A stretch of DNA of 64,000 nucleotides from Myroides fluvii (GTDB lineage: Bacteria > Bacteroidota > Bacteroidia > Flavobacteriales > Flavobacteriaceae): assembly GCF_009792295.1 (NCBI RefSeq), contig NZ_CP039934.1:2252501-2316500 (forward strand). The letters are read 5' to 3'. The notes under the pieces were generated by a model. It did no database searches. It had not been told where the DNA came from and was given only the letters and a program-made list of their open reading frames with translations. Positions 9,173 through 18,305 of this stretch are shown piece by piece. Both the position numbers and the translations under genes were made by a program. The stretch's first letter is position 1. Every line of letters starts with the position of its first letter.

Positions 9173-10231
9173 TTATAGAAATACCTTCAGTATTAGGCTA
9201 AAGAAAACGCAGTCTTTTACTAGATTAAAATTTGATAAAAGTACTGAAACCAAAGGAATTAACCCGCCTTTTTTCCTGGTGACTTGCTGGTTTTTTACTT
9301 CACTAGGAGAGTAACTGAAGTGCTTTTTAAAGGCCGTGCTAAAGTGGTTCTGCGTTTTATAACCTAGCTTATCTGCAATAGCAGCAATGGATAGATCCGT
9401 TTCAAGGAGTAGTTGTTTGGCTTGTATCATCTTGAATTGCGTTACATAACCATAGACTGTTGTGCCAAATAAAAGCTTAAAATACGTTTTAAGCTTGAAC
9501 TCATTGGTGCCAATTTGTTTAGCTAATTCTTTTAAAGTATAGGGGGTACATAATTTTTTTGTAATTAGTTGCTTAGCTAAGTGCATTTTCTCCCTGTCTT
9601 CTTTAGAAATCTTAATGTCGATCGGTACTGGATAGGTACATTGTTCGAGTTGCAAGAACAATAGTTCTTCTATTTTATTTTGCAGGTAAAATTTTCTAAA
9701 AATCCCCTTTCGCTTGCATTGCGTGATGATGTGTATAATATCCAGCATCTCAGGTTTAATGAATTGACTCTTGTGGAGTAAATTCTCTAGTGTATCTAAA
9801 TCTTGTAGTGGGGGGGAAGTGTATTGGATATTTAATTTTTGTAAGAGAGCCATATAAGGATCTAAGGGAATAAAAATGGAGATATAATACATCGTAAAGT
9901 CAGAAGGAGGAAGTTGAAAGTGTCTCGTTCCTTGAGGTACTAGTCGCAAGAGATGGTGATTGTAAGTAAAGGCATCATCCATAATAAACAACATTTGTAC
10001 GCCCTCTTGATTGGTAACAAACTCAATGTCGAGGACTTGTTTTGTGCGGGTAGTATATGTGTTGATGCAAAAGGGGTCTACAATTGAATACGTATTTTGG
10101 ATGGTTCCATACTGATCATCTGTGAATACCTGAGTTTGTTCTTCAGAAACCGTGAGGGGTGTCGAGGAAGAAAAGAACGCATGATCAGCTAATTTAAAAT
10201 TGACCTTTTTGATGGTAGTAGTTAGTCGCAT
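9173..10231 (-). CDS. AraC family transcriptional regulator
   Basis: A 352-residue protein with a C-terminal pair of helix-turn-helix motifs (about residues 212-314): YTLKELAKQIGTNEFKLKTYFKLLFG, then LSIAAIADKLGYKTQNHFSTAFKKHFSYSPSEVK. The N-terminal 200 residues resemble the PchR-type sensor region of iron/siderophore regulators, but no ligand is evident. It is divergent from the TonB receptor and DUF4374 genes, which it probably controls. Odd: about 38 extra residues follow the HTH, with a strongly hydrophobic end. An A6 run on the coding strand (9274-9269) precedes this tail; deleting one A would give a stop four codons later, so the tail may come from a frameshift. Confidence 0.85.
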   Translation of the reverse strand: MRLTTTIKKVNFKLADHAFFSSSTPLTVSEEQTQVFTDDQYGTIQNTYSIVDPFCINTYTTRTKQVLDIEFVTNQEGVQMLFIMDDAFTYNHHLLRLVPQGTRHFQLPPSDFTMYYISIFIPLDPYMALLQKLNIQYTSPPLQDLDTLENLLHKSQFIKPEMLDIIHIITQCKRKGIFRKFYLQNKIEELLFLQLEQCTYPVPIDIKISKEDREKMHLAKQLITKKLCTPYTLKELAKQIGTNEFKLKTYFKLLFGTTVYGYVTQFKMIQAKQLLLETDLSIAAIADKLGYKTQNHFSTAFKKHFSYSPSEVKNQQVTRKKGGLIPLVSVLLSNFNLVKDCVFFSLILKVFL

Positions 10232-10333
10232 AATATAAGAAGTAAGCTAATTTCTATTTAGACAAAGTAAAAATAATACTTTTTTTGAACATGTTAATCC
10301 CAATCTGAAAGATAATGTACAAGAGGAGACCAG

Positions 10334-10341
10334 TATTTTTG
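10334..10341 (+). promoter_or_regulatory. Candidate -7 box for the TonB receptor operon
   Basis: TATTTTTG fits TAnnTTTG. It overlaps the GTG at 10341, which argues against that codon as the receptor start. Confidence 0.4.
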
Positions 10342-10454
10342 TGAAAAATTTAGTAACAGAGGCTCGTGATTTACTTATTTGTAAGTTTTCTTTAATAAAA
10401 GGCATGAGATTCAAAAAAAAATACTTTGTGTTGATGCGTAGTAATCTGAATACA

Positions 10455-12884
10455 ATGAAACAAAAATCCTTCTTTTTTTATTTTATGCTTGCTTTTCTTC
10501 TTTTGGGGACAAATGCGCTACAAGCAAATGAACGAACTCTATCAGGGGTAATTCGAAACGATAAAAAACACCCTATCTCCTATGCTATAGTCAAGTTGAC
10601 AGCATTGAACAAGCAAGTTTTAACGAATGAGCAAGGAGAATTTCAATTTCAAGAAGTCGCGTACGGACGCTATCAATTGGAAGTTAATTCAATGGAAATT
10701 AAGAGTTTTGGGGTTTTTGTGGATTATAAATCTGGTCGAGATTTCTTTGTGTTAACTGCGGAATCTTCAGCAGCAACTCATTTAGACGAAATGATTATTC
10801 GGGTTCAAAATGAAAAGCGCAAGATAGAGACTGGTGGTTATGCTGTGCAGGTAATTGAACCCCAGCATCTAGCAATGCAATCCATACAAACCAATGAATT
10901 GTTAGATCGTACTGCTGGTGTAAAAATTAGGCAAGACGGAGGGTTAGGTTCGCGCGTTAATTACAACATCAATGGACTGTCAGGGCGTTCTATTAAAATA
11001 TTTATTGATGGCATTCCTGCAGAAAATTATGGTAGTTCTTTTTCTTTAAATAGCATTCCTCCTGCTTTAATTGAACGCATTGAAGTATACAAAGGCGTAG
11101 TGCCTATTTATCTATCTCAAGATGCACTTGGTGGTGCAATTAATGTAGTTTTAAAACAGAAAATAAAAAATTCACTAAACCTAAGTGGCTCGTATGGTTC
11201 TTTTAATACACATCAGTATAATGTAAATGGTAGTTTTCGAGAAGATAATGGTTTTACAGTAAATGCCAATGGTTTCTTTAACTACAGTGATAATGATTAT
11301 CGCGTATATGGTAAACATATACGAATGGTTGATGAGAATGCAAAAGTAACCAATCCGAAGAATGGAGCGAGACGCTTTCACGATGCTTATAAATCCTATG
11401 GAGGTAAAGTGGATTTTGGCTTCACAGATGTCAAATGGGCCGATAAATTTTTAATTGGTGGAGTAATCTCTGGATATACGAAAGAAATTCAACATGGCAG
11501 TACAATGGAAAAAGTATATGGAAATCGCCTTGCGAAAAGAGATTCTTATATTTCAACGCTTACGTATGCAAAAAAGAATGTTGGAATTAGTGGTTTAGCG
11601 GTTAATATAGATGCTTCTTATAGCGATTTAACTCGCCAAGTAATTGATACAGTTGCCACAATGTATGATTGGAGCGGAAAACCAATTAGAGATTCAGAAG
11701 GCAATATAGCCAAATATAATACAGGCGCAGAAGTAGCGGCTCAAAAGACACTGGAAAAAAATAGAGATAAAATAGCTGCCTTACGTGCCAATATAGCTTA
11801 TGAATTTGTAGAAAATAACGTGCTAAGTGTCAATTATTTTTTCAATAAGTTTAAACGAGATATTAGCGATGAATTACAACCTGTATCCCTACAAAAACTG
11901 GTTAATACTCGTGATTTAGAAAAAGATATTGTGTCTTTTAGTTATGAGAATAGGGCATTGAATCAAAAATTGCGTACCACTTTGTTCTATAAAATGTATC
12001 ATCAAAAGGCAATTTCTAATGAACCGTATAAAGATGAACAGAAGCCCTTGGTAGGCGATTTGTATAAAGTGAATCGAATTACAAAGAGAACAAGTTTTAA
12101 TGGATATGGTATCAGCATGTCATATCGTTTGTTTGATCAGTTTTATTTTTTAGGATCGGTAGAAAAAGCAATTCGCCTGCCAGATGAAACAGAATTATTC
12201 GGAAGTAATGCGGATAATCTTTTGCCTTCATTTGGACTGAACCCTGAGGAAAGTACAAATTTCAATATTGGATTTAATTCCGGTGTTTTTTACTTCCGTG
12301 ACCATGGGATTAGTTTAAATGCTACTTTCTTTCAGCGCGATGTAAAAGGAATGATTCGAGAAGCTCTTGATTCCAGAGGTGTATTTACACAATATGAAAA
12401 TTTAGATGACGTGCTGAGTAAAGGAGTTGATGTTGAATTCAACTACTCTTATAAGGAACGATTAAACGTAAGCTTATCAGTGTCTAAGTTTGATGTATTG
12501 TTTAATAAGAAATATAATAAGGATGGAGCAGTCTATAATTATTATAAAACTCAAATACGCAATGAACCTTCTTTTAAGTATAATGCAAATTTGAGCTATG
12601 TGTTTAAAAATGTGATAGATAAAGGGGATAGGCTAGGTGTAAATTACAATGTGTATTACGTTGAGAAATTTTTGCGTAACTGGTCTAATGTTGGAGGGAA
12701 AAATTTAGATGAAATCCCAACTCAATCTCCCCATGATATTGGATTATCATATGAATTCTCAGGGGGTAAGATGAGTTTGAGTTTAAACGCAAAAAATATT
12801 TTTAATCAGCGTATTTATGACAATTTCGGGCTACAAAAGCCAGGACGCGCTTTTTATGGAAAAGTAACATATTCAATTTTTTAA
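10455..12884 (+). CDS. TonB-dependent outer-membrane receptor (likely siderophore/iron uptake)
   Basis: An outer-membrane active transporter of about 809 residues. The frame is open from 10341, but the ATG at 10455 puts a clean signal peptide (MKQKSFFFYFMLAFLLLG...ALQA) at the N terminus, so I choose that start. A carboxypeptidase-like regulatory domain follows (ERTLSGVIRNDKKHPISYA). Then comes a plug domain (RTAGVKIRQDGG, DGIPAENYG, IERIEVYKGVVP, ALGGAINVVLK), and a beta-barrel ending in an aromatic (KVTYSIF). It lies 13 bp upstream of a DUF4374 lipoprotein gene and is divergent from an AraC regulator, as in xenosiderophore loci of Bacteroides. The substrate is inferred, not shown. Confidence 0.88.
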   Translation: MKQKSFFFYFMLAFLLLGTNALQANERTLSGVIRNDKKHPISYAIVKLTALNKQVLTNEQGEFQFQEVAYGRYQLEVNSMEIKSFGVFVDYKSGRDFFVLTAESSAATHLDEMIIRVQNEKRKIETGGYAVQVIEPQHLAMQSIQTNELLDRTAGVKIRQDGGLGSRVNYNINGLSGRSIKIFIDGIPAENYGSSFSLNSIPPALIERIEVYKGVVPIYLSQDALGGAINVVLKQKIKNSLNLSGSYGSFNTHQYNVNGSFREDNGFTVNANGFFNYSDNDYRVYGKHIRMVDENAKVTNPKNGARRFHDAYKSYGGKVDFGFTDVKWADKFLIGGVISGYTKEIQHGSTMEKVYGNRLAKRDSYISTLTYAKKNVGISGLAVNIDASYSDLTRQVIDTVATMYDWSGKPIRDSEGNIAKYNTGAEVAAQKTLEKNRDKIAALRANIAYEFVENNVLSVNYFFNKFKRDISDELQPVSLQKLVNTRDLEKDIVSFSYENRALNQKLRTTLFYKMYHQKAISNEPYKDEQKPLVGDLYKVNRITKRTSFNGYGISMSYRLFDQFYFLGSVEKAIRLPDETELFGSNADNLLPSFGLNPEESTNFNIGFNSGVFYFRDHGISLNATFFQRDVKGMIREALDSRGVFTQYENLDDVLSKGVDVEFNYSYKERLNVSLSVSKFDVLFNKKYNKDGAVYNYYKTQIRNEPSFKYNANLSYVFKNVIDKGDRLGVNYNVYYVEKFLRNWSNVGGKNLDEIPTQSPHDIGLSYEFSGGKMSLSLNAKNIFNQRIYDNFGLQKPGRAFYGKVTYSIF

Positions 12885-12897
12885 TTTATAAAGTAAA

Positions 12898-14223
12898 ATG
12901 AAAATTCAATTTTTTAAAACGTCAGTTTTAGTAGCTTCTTTAGCCTTATTGTCTATAGGTTGTTCTTCAGATGACAATGCAGCTCCTGATTCAAATCCTC
13001 CTGGTGGAGGAAATGAGGTAAATAAACAATTCCAATTGGCTTATGCTAGTGGTTCTGGTTCTCAGTCTGCTACTTACTTACAAGGAGTAGCTAGTTTAAA
13101 TGAAGGAGAAGTGAGTTTCGCCAATTCAGGATACCAAATGCCCTCATCGAGAACTTCGCGTATCTTTGTTTCGGAAGATGGAAAATACGTGTATAATTTG
13201 AATTATACTGTTGGTGATTTGCGTAAGTACGAGCACTTAGGAGGACAAGATTATAAAGAAATTGGCAATATTGATTCTTCACCAGTAATTGGGACATCCA
13301 GAGGTAGATTTACAAAAGTCAATGAGAAGTTAGGATCTATCCACCATGCTGAAGCAAAGCCTCAATATGAAGGTGCTGATGGGTCAGGAGCATATCTAGG
13401 CCATAAAATTACGGCTAGTATTGCATTAATTGATTTAGAACAGTGGTCTTTTTTACCAGGAGCTAAAAAGGAAATAAACGTACAGTTAGATGCCGAATTA
13501 ACTAGAAAGGGGTATTTTATCAATCGAATTGATGCGCCAGTGTTAGTTAATAATAAATTGTATTACGGAACTAGAATCGCGTTGTTTGATGCATCAACAG
13601 GAAAAACAAAACCAGTAGATCAAACATTTACCTTAGTAGTGGATAGAAATGATTTAAGTAAAGCAGAAGTGATTACGACAGAGCATGTTATAGGGTCAAC
13701 GAATGGCTATCGCACACCAGCTGCTTATGCTAATGAACAAAACGAGGTGTTGCAATTAGTCAATGGAAATGACAAAACTTATATCGCAAGAATTGCAAAT
13801 GGTCAATATAATAAAACGAATACTTTTGATTTAGGGCAAGCCTTAGGTGGTAAAAAAGTATCAAGTAATGGCTGGTTTTATGTAGGAAATGGAATAGGTT
13901 ATGTACCGTATGAAAAAATGGATGAGACAGAAATTGAAATGGGGGTAGATAAAGATGGAAAACCTACAACTACTCATGCATGGGGATTGGCGCGCATTGA
14001 TTTGAACAATAATACAGCAATAGACTTAGAGGTACCTGCTAATTTATGGTTGACACAATACCAAACAGCAGCAGTACGCGATGGGAAATTCTATATTGCT
14101 TTAGCACCTGTTTCAGGAAAAGGAAATATCTATATTTATGATATAACCTCTACATCTTCAAAAGGAGTAAAAGGAGCAATTATTACTTCTGGTGTAGATC
14201 AATATTATATTGGTGTGTATTAA
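12898..14223 (+). CDS. DUF4374-type surface lipoprotein, XusB-like siderophore-binding candidate
   Basis: A 441-residue lipoprotein with signal peptide and lipobox SIGC (Cys about residue 22). It is followed by SSDD, an acidic stretch resembling the Bacteroidota lipoprotein export signal, so surface exposure is likely. The mature part repeats beta-rich blade-like segments (for example RIFVSEDGKYVYNLNY, GKFYIALAPVSGKGNIYIYDI), consistent with a beta-propeller and with the DUF4374 family as I recognise it. Members sit beside TonB receptors; the Bacteroides thetaiotaomicron XusB protein that captures ferric siderophores is, to my recollection, of this family. It is cotranscribed with the receptor. 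No PepSY reductase gene (XusC-like) follows. Confidence 0.75.
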   Translation: MKIQFFKTSVLVASLALLSIGCSSDDNAAPDSNPPGGGNEVNKQFQLAYASGSGSQSATYLQGVASLNEGEVSFANSGYQMPSSRTSRIFVSEDGKYVYNLNYTVGDLRKYEHLGGQDYKEIGNIDSSPVIGTSRGRFTKVNEKLGSIHHAEAKPQYEGADGSGAYLGHKITASIALIDLEQWSFLPGAKKEINVQLDAELTRKGYFINRIDAPVLVNNKLYYGTRIALFDASTGKTKPVDQTFTLVVDRNDLSKAEVITTEHVIGSTNGYRTPAAYANEQNEVLQLVNGNDKTYIARIANGQYNKTNTFDLGQALGGKKVSSNGWFYVGNGIGYVPYEKMDETEIEMGVDKDGKPTTTHAWGLARIDLNNNTAIDLEVPANLWLTQYQTAAVRDGKFYIALAPVSGKGNIYIYDITSTSSKGVKGAIITSGVDQYYIGVY

Positions 14224-14250
14224 GAAGAAATAGATTGTTGTTTATAGTAA

Positions 14251-14296
14251 GAGTCAACACCGTAATCTTTTTAGATTATGTGTTGACTCTTTTTTA
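14251..14296. terminator. Bidirectional terminator between DUF4374 gene and trmD
   Basis: Long inverted repeat gagtcaacac / gtgttgactc with an inner AT stem (gtaatct/agattat) and a T run on the plus side; A-rich flank on the other side serves trmD. It overlaps the trmD stop codon. Confidence 0.8.
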
Positions 14297-14977
14297 TTTT
14301 TTATCTTCTAAAAGATCGGGTCTTCTGTTTTTGGTATGTTCATAAGCCATATCCTCTCTCCATTTATCAATAACAGCAAAATTGCCACTTAATAACACAT
14401 CTGGTACTTTCCAACCTTTGTATTCAGCAGGTCTTGTGTAAATAGGTGGGGCAAGTAAGTTGTCTTGAAAACTATCTGTCAAAGCAGAAGTTTCGTCGTT
14501 TAATACACCTGGAATTAGGCGAATTAAAGCATCACAGAGAATTACTGCTCCTAATTCACCACCAGATAGCACATAATCGCCAATGGATATTTCTTTGGTA
14601 ATGAAGTGATCGCGCACGCGTTGATCTACTCCTTTATAATGGCCACATAAAATAATGATGTTCTTTAAAAGCGACATCGAATTCGCCATGGATTGATTCA
14701 AAGTTTCTCCATCAGGAGACATATAAATAATCTCATCGTATTCGCGTTCTTCCTTTAATTTAGTAATGCAACGGTCAATAGGCTCAATACTCATGACCAT
14801 TCCCGCTCCACCTCCGAATTGATAGTCATCAACATTTTTGTGTTTGTTGGTGCTATAATCGCGTAAGTTATGGAAGTGTACTTCTACGAGTCCTTTAGCT
14901 ATCGCTCGTTTTAAAATAGAAGCTTGAAAAGGGCTTTCAATTAATTCAGGAACAACAGAAATGATATCTATGCGCAT
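14294..14977 (-). CDS. trmD: tRNA (guanine-N1-)-methyltransferase TrmD
   Basis: TrmD methylates G37 of tRNAs using S-adenosylmethionine. The start at 14977 ([17 protein letters not shown]) gives 227 residues, the usual family length. The frame extends upstream to 15019, but that extension covers the -7 box, so I reject it. The knot-fold cofactor region shows [17 protein letters not shown], then [12 protein letters not shown] and [30 protein letters not shown]. It is not in an rpsP-rimM-trmD-rplS operon here; it stands alone, divergent from an MFS transporter. Confidence 0.96.
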   Translation of the reverse strand: MRIDIISVVPELIESPFQASILKRAIAKGLVEVHFHNLRDYSTNKHKNVDDYQFGGGAGMVMSIEPIDRCITKLKEEREYDEIIYMSPDGETLNQSMANSMSLLKNIIILCGHYKGVDQRVRDHFITKEISIGDYVLSGGELGAVILCDALIRLIPGVLNDETSALTDSFQDNLLAPPIYTRPAEYKGWKVPDVLLSGNFAVIDKWREDMAYEHTKNRRPDLLEDKK

Positions 14978-14993
14978 GGGGTATAAATTTATA

Positions 14994-15024
14994 CAAAGGT
15001 ACAATGCTATTTTGTACAATCCAA
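14994..15024 (-). promoter_or_regulatory. Promoter of trmD (-33 TTG, -7 TACCTTTG)
   Basis: TACCTTTG at 15001-14994 with TTG at 15024-15022 and a 20-bp spacer, the Bacteroidota promoter layout. It lies 16 bp upstream of the ATG at 14977. Confidence 0.6.
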
Positions 15025-15141
15025 TGCTTATGTTGTATCCATACCAAGTTAAATGTTACATTTTATCTGATAAGTTTGGGTGTGTATTATTTATTTCTTG
15101 TAGAAATTATCCCTTTATTTCGTTTAAAATAGTGGATAAGT

Positions 15142-15149
15142 TACCTTTG
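15142..15149 (+). promoter_or_regulatory. -7 box of the MFS gene, nearly leaderless transcript
   Basis: TACCTTTG ends 5 bp before the ATG at 15155, so transcription would start at or next to the start codon. Confidence 0.45.
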
Positions 15150-15154
15150 TACGT

Positions 15155-16315
15155 ATGAGTTTATCAAAAGCAAATGTATTGTTTATGGCAGCAGTTACGG
15201 GGTTAATTGTTGCTAATTTATATTATTGTCAACCTTTAATTCCTCTGATTGCGGACGAATTTGGTGTGTCAGAGGCATCTGCGGGCACACTAACTTATTT
15301 AACACAAGCAGGATACGCTATTGGGATGTTTCTCATGATTCCGTTGGGTGATCGGCTAGAACGAAAAAAGCAAATTACAGTGACAACAATCTTTGCAATC
15401 GCAGCATTAGGGTTAACTGCTACTGTAACAAATTTCTTTTGGCTTCAGGTAATTAGTTTTGTGTTAGGGGCAACTTCTATTGTTCCTCAATTGGTATTGC
15501 CTATGGCGGCGAGTTTAGCTTCGGAAGAGCAAAGGGGAAAAGTAATCGGCACCGTAGTAAGTGGCCTGTTGATTGGTATTTTGTTTTCGCGTACTTTGAG
15601 TGGATTCGTTGGAATTTGGCTCGGTTGGCGAGGCATGTTTTGGATTGCCACAGCAATTTGTGTTTTGCTTGTCATACTCATTCAATTTCGCCTTCCTATT
15701 AATAAACCAACGTATCAAGGGTCGCTGTCGAGTTTATATCGCTCTCTTTTTGTATTAATTAAGGAACAACCTATACTTCGAGAAGCTACATGGATCACGA
15801 GCTTGGCATTTGCTCAATTTGGCGCTTTCTGGACAACGATGGTTTTGTTGTTGCATAATCAGCCTTTTGGTTATGACAGTGCCTTGATTGGTTCTTTTGG
15901 ATTAATTGGGGCCTGTGGAGCTTTTGCAGCACCTCTGGTTGGGAAAATAGGAGGGGCAGGAGGAGCTAGAAAATTGATTCTATATGGCATAAGCATGACA
16001 TTTTTGAGCTTTGTCGTTTTTGCCCTATCTGCCACATCTATTGTGGGAATTATTATTGGAATAATCCTAATAGATTTAGGATTACAAACGATTCACGTAT
16101 CGAATCAAACGCGGATTTACGCTTTATTGCCCGAAGCGCGTAATCGACTGAATACTGTCTATATGTCATTTAGTTTCTTGGGAACAGCTTTTGGCTCGGC
16201 TTTTGGTTTATATTTGTGGAAGTATTTTGGATGGGTAGGTGTATGTATAGGTGGCATGGTTTTAGCCTTTTTGTCATTTGTCATTTACTTGCGCACAAAG
16301 AAAAAAAATAAGTAA
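15155..16315 (+). CDS. MFS transporter
   Basis: A 386-residue major facilitator with about 12 hydrophobic helices. The first segment reads [36 protein letters not shown]. The conserved loop 2-3 motif is seen as GDRLERKKQ after MIPL. This N-terminal signature is that of the drug/sugar efflux (DHA1-like) branch. It is monocistronic and divergent from trmD. The substrate is unknown. Confidence 0.85.
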   Translation: MSLSKANVLFMAAVTGLIVANLYYCQPLIPLIADEFGVSEASAGTLTYLTQAGYAIGMFLMIPLGDRLERKKQITVTTIFAIAALGLTATVTNFFWLQVISFVLGATSIVPQLVLPMAASLASEEQRGKVIGTVVSGLLIGILFSRTLSGFVGIWLGWRGMFWIATAICVLLVILIQFRLPINKPTYQGSLSSLYRSLFVLIKEQPILREATWITSLAFAQFGAFWTTMVLLLHNQPFGYDSALIGSFGLIGACGAFAAPLVGKIGGAGGARKLILYGISMTFLSFVVFALSATSIVGIIIGIILIDLGLQTIHVSNQTRIYALLPEARNRLNTVYMSFSFLGTAFGSAFGLYLWKYFGWVGVCIGGMVLAFLSFVIYLRTKKKNK

Positions 16316-16334
16316 AATTAATAACATAAGAAGA

Positions 16335-17267
16335 ATGGAAAACGGTATTTACGCAAAATTTAATACGTCAAAAGGCGAGATAGTCGTGAAATTGACTGAA
16401 GATAAAACACCTGGAACTGTAGGGAACTTTGTTGCTTTAGCAGAAGGTAAATTAGAAAATTCAGCACGTCAGCAAGGAAAACCGTATTATGATGGATTAA
16501 AGTTTCATAGAGTTATACCTGATTTTATGATTCAAGGAGGTTGTCCACAAGGAATTGGATCAGGTGGACCAGGTTATACATTTGATGATGAATTTGACGC
16601 AAGTTTAAAACATGACAAACCAGGTGTATTGTCTATGGCAAATGCAGGTCCTGGCACAAATGGATCGCAATTCTTTATTACACATGTAGCTACTCCTTGG
16701 TTAGATGGTAAACATACTGTTTTTGGTCATGTTGTTAAAGGACAAGATATCGTTGATGCAATTGCACAAGATGACGTACTTGAGTCAATCGAAATTGTAA
16801 GAGAAGGTGAAGCAGCTCAAAAATGGAATGCAGTTGAGGCTTTCCGTACATTTGAAGGAGCAAGAGAGAAACGAGTAGCTGATCAAAAGAATGCAGCAGA
16901 AGAAGCTTTAGAAAAAGTAGCTGCTGGTTTTGAACGCACTGAAAGTGGATTGCGTTACCAAATGATTGTGAACGGATCAGGTAAACAAGCTGAAAAAGGA
17001 AAAACAGTAGCAGTTCACTATAAAGGAGCTTTGGATAATGGTACAGAGTTTGACAATTCATACAAACGCAAAAAACCAATCGAATTTCCTTTGGGGATGG
17101 GACATGTAATCGAAGGATGGGATGAGGGAATTGCCCTGTTAAAAGTAGGGGATAAAGCTCGTTTCGTTATTCCGCCTTATTTAGGATATGGAGAAAGAGG
17201 TGCAGGTGGAGTTATTCCTCCAAATGCAATCCTAGTTTTCGATGTAGAATTAATGGACGTAAAATAA
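16335..17267 (+). CDS. Bifunctional peptidyl-prolyl isomerase: cyclophilin-FKBP fusion
   Basis: A 310-residue cytoplasmic protein with no signal peptide. Residues about 5-155 form a cyclophilin domain ([35 protein letters not shown]). Residues about 200-310 form an FKBP domain ([45 protein letters not shown], ending [15 protein letters not shown]). A charged alpha-helical linker of about 45 residues joins them. Both domains keep their active-site residues, so two PPIase activities on one chain are likely. The start at 16335 is chosen because the frame upstream overlaps the MFS gene. This dual PPIase architecture occurs in other Bacteroidota. Confidence 0.93.
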   Translation: MENGIYAKFNTSKGEIVVKLTEDKTPGTVGNFVALAEGKLENSARQQGKPYYDGLKFHRVIPDFMIQGGCPQGIGSGGPGYTFDDEFDASLKHDKPGVLSMANAGPGTNGSQFFITHVATPWLDGKHTVFGHVVKGQDIVDAIAQDDVLESIEIVREGEAAQKWNAVEAFRTFEGAREKRVADQKNAAEEALEKVAAGFERTESGLRYQMIVNGSGKQAEKGKTVAVHYKGALDNGTEFDNSYKRKKPIEFPLGMGHVIEGWDEGIALLKVGDKARFVIPPYLGYGERGAGGVIPPNAILVFDVELMDVK

Positions 17268-17278
17268 TACAACAACAG

Positions 17279-17313
17279 ACTCCCAATCTTTTTTTAAGTT
17301 TGGGAGTTTTTTA
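17279..17313 (+). terminator. Terminator after the PPIase gene
   Basis: Stem actcccaa / ttgggagt followed by a T6 run. Confidence 0.8.
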
Positions 17314-17331
17314 TCAAACGCTAATTTTTTT

Positions 17332-18267
17332 ATGAAAGAGGAAATTAATACGTGTTACGAGAAGATAAAACCCTATGTGCACTACACTCCCATTATGGAA
17401 TCGGGACATATTGAAAATTTTTTGGGAAGCGATTTGTATTTTAAATGTGAAAACTTTCAACGAGCAGGAGCCTTCAAGATGAGAGGGGCCACGCATGCTA
17501 TTTTGCATTTAACAACAGAGCAAAAAGAAAAAGGAGTGGTGACTCACTCTTCTGGGAATTTTGCACAAGCCTTGGCTTTAGCCGCTCGTATTTTTGATGT
17601 TAAATGCTATATTGTCATGCCTTTTAATGCACCTAATGTAAAAAAGGATGCTGTAGTCATGTATGGAGGCGAAATTGTAGAATGCGCCCCTACGATGGAG
17701 TCAAGAGAACGCGTGTGTAATCAAGTGATCGATGAAACAGGTGCTACTTTTATTCACCCTTCAAATGAAATGCATGTTATCATTGGAAATAGTACGGCCA
17801 CCAAAGAATTGTTAGAAAATGAACCTGATTTAGATGTCGTAATTGTACCCGTTGGAGGTGGTGGACTCTTAGCAGGAACAATTTTGGCTGCGCAAGCTTT
17901 TGGAAAAGAAGGAATCGAAGTCTATGCTGGTGAACCGTATGAAGTTGACGACGCTTTTCGCTCGTTAGCAAGTGGTACGATAGAATCTAATTTATCGGTT
18001 GATACCATTGCAGATGGTTTGCGCACTCAGTTGGGGGATGTCAATTTTCCTATTATTCAAAAGGGAGTCAAAGGAATTATTCGCGTTCGCGAGAATGAAA
18101 TTGTCAGTGCGATGCGATTAATATGGCAACGCATGAAAATTATTGTAGAACCCAGTAGTGCCGTGGCTTTAGCTGTGTTGATAAAAGAACGACCACTGTT
18201 TGAAGGTAAAAAAGTGGGTATTATTTTATCTGGCGGAAATGTAGATTTAGATAATTTACCGTTTTAA
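17332..18267 (+). CDS. Threonine/serine dehydratase or serine racemase family PLP enzyme
   Basis: A 311-residue fold-type II PLP enzyme. PLP lysine K49 lies in AGAFKMRGA; the substrate loop reads HSSGNFAQAL; the phosphate-binding loop is VGGGGLLAGT; the C-terminal cofactor contact is ILSGGNVD. It lacks the C-terminal ACT domain of biosynthetic IlvA, so it resembles catabolic threonine dehydratase or eukaryotic-type serine racemase in length. The substrate loop has Phe where most members have His (SSGNHAQ), a change that could affect specificity. It is monocistronic, flanked by terminators. Confidence 0.83.
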   Translation: MKEEINTCYEKIKPYVHYTPIMESGHIENFLGSDLYFKCENFQRAGAFKMRGATHAILHLTTEQKEKGVVTHSSGNFAQALALAARIFDVKCYIVMPFNAPNVKKDAVVMYGGEIVECAPTMESRERVCNQVIDETGATFIHPSNEMHVIIGNSTATKELLENEPDLDVVIVPVGGGGLLAGTILAAQAFGKEGIEVYAGEPYEVDDAFRSLASGTIESNLSVDTIADGLRTQLGDVNFPIIQKGVKGIIRVRENEIVSAMRLIWQRMKIIVEPSSAVALAVLIKERPLFEGKKVGIILSGGNVDLDNLPF

Positions 18268-18270
18268 AGC

Positions 18271-18299
18271 GGTTTAGTTTTAGGACTAAACCCTTTTTT
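18271..18299 (+). terminator. Terminator after the dehydratase gene
   Basis: Stem ggtttagt / actaaacc followed by T6. Confidence 0.75.
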
Positions 18300-18305
18300 G
18301 TGCCA

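Noticed and set aside
10341..10454. GTG start at 10341 for the TonB receptor
   Set aside because: It overlaps the -7 box, and the protein would gain a non-hydrophobic N-terminal extension in front of a clear signal peptide that begins at 10455.
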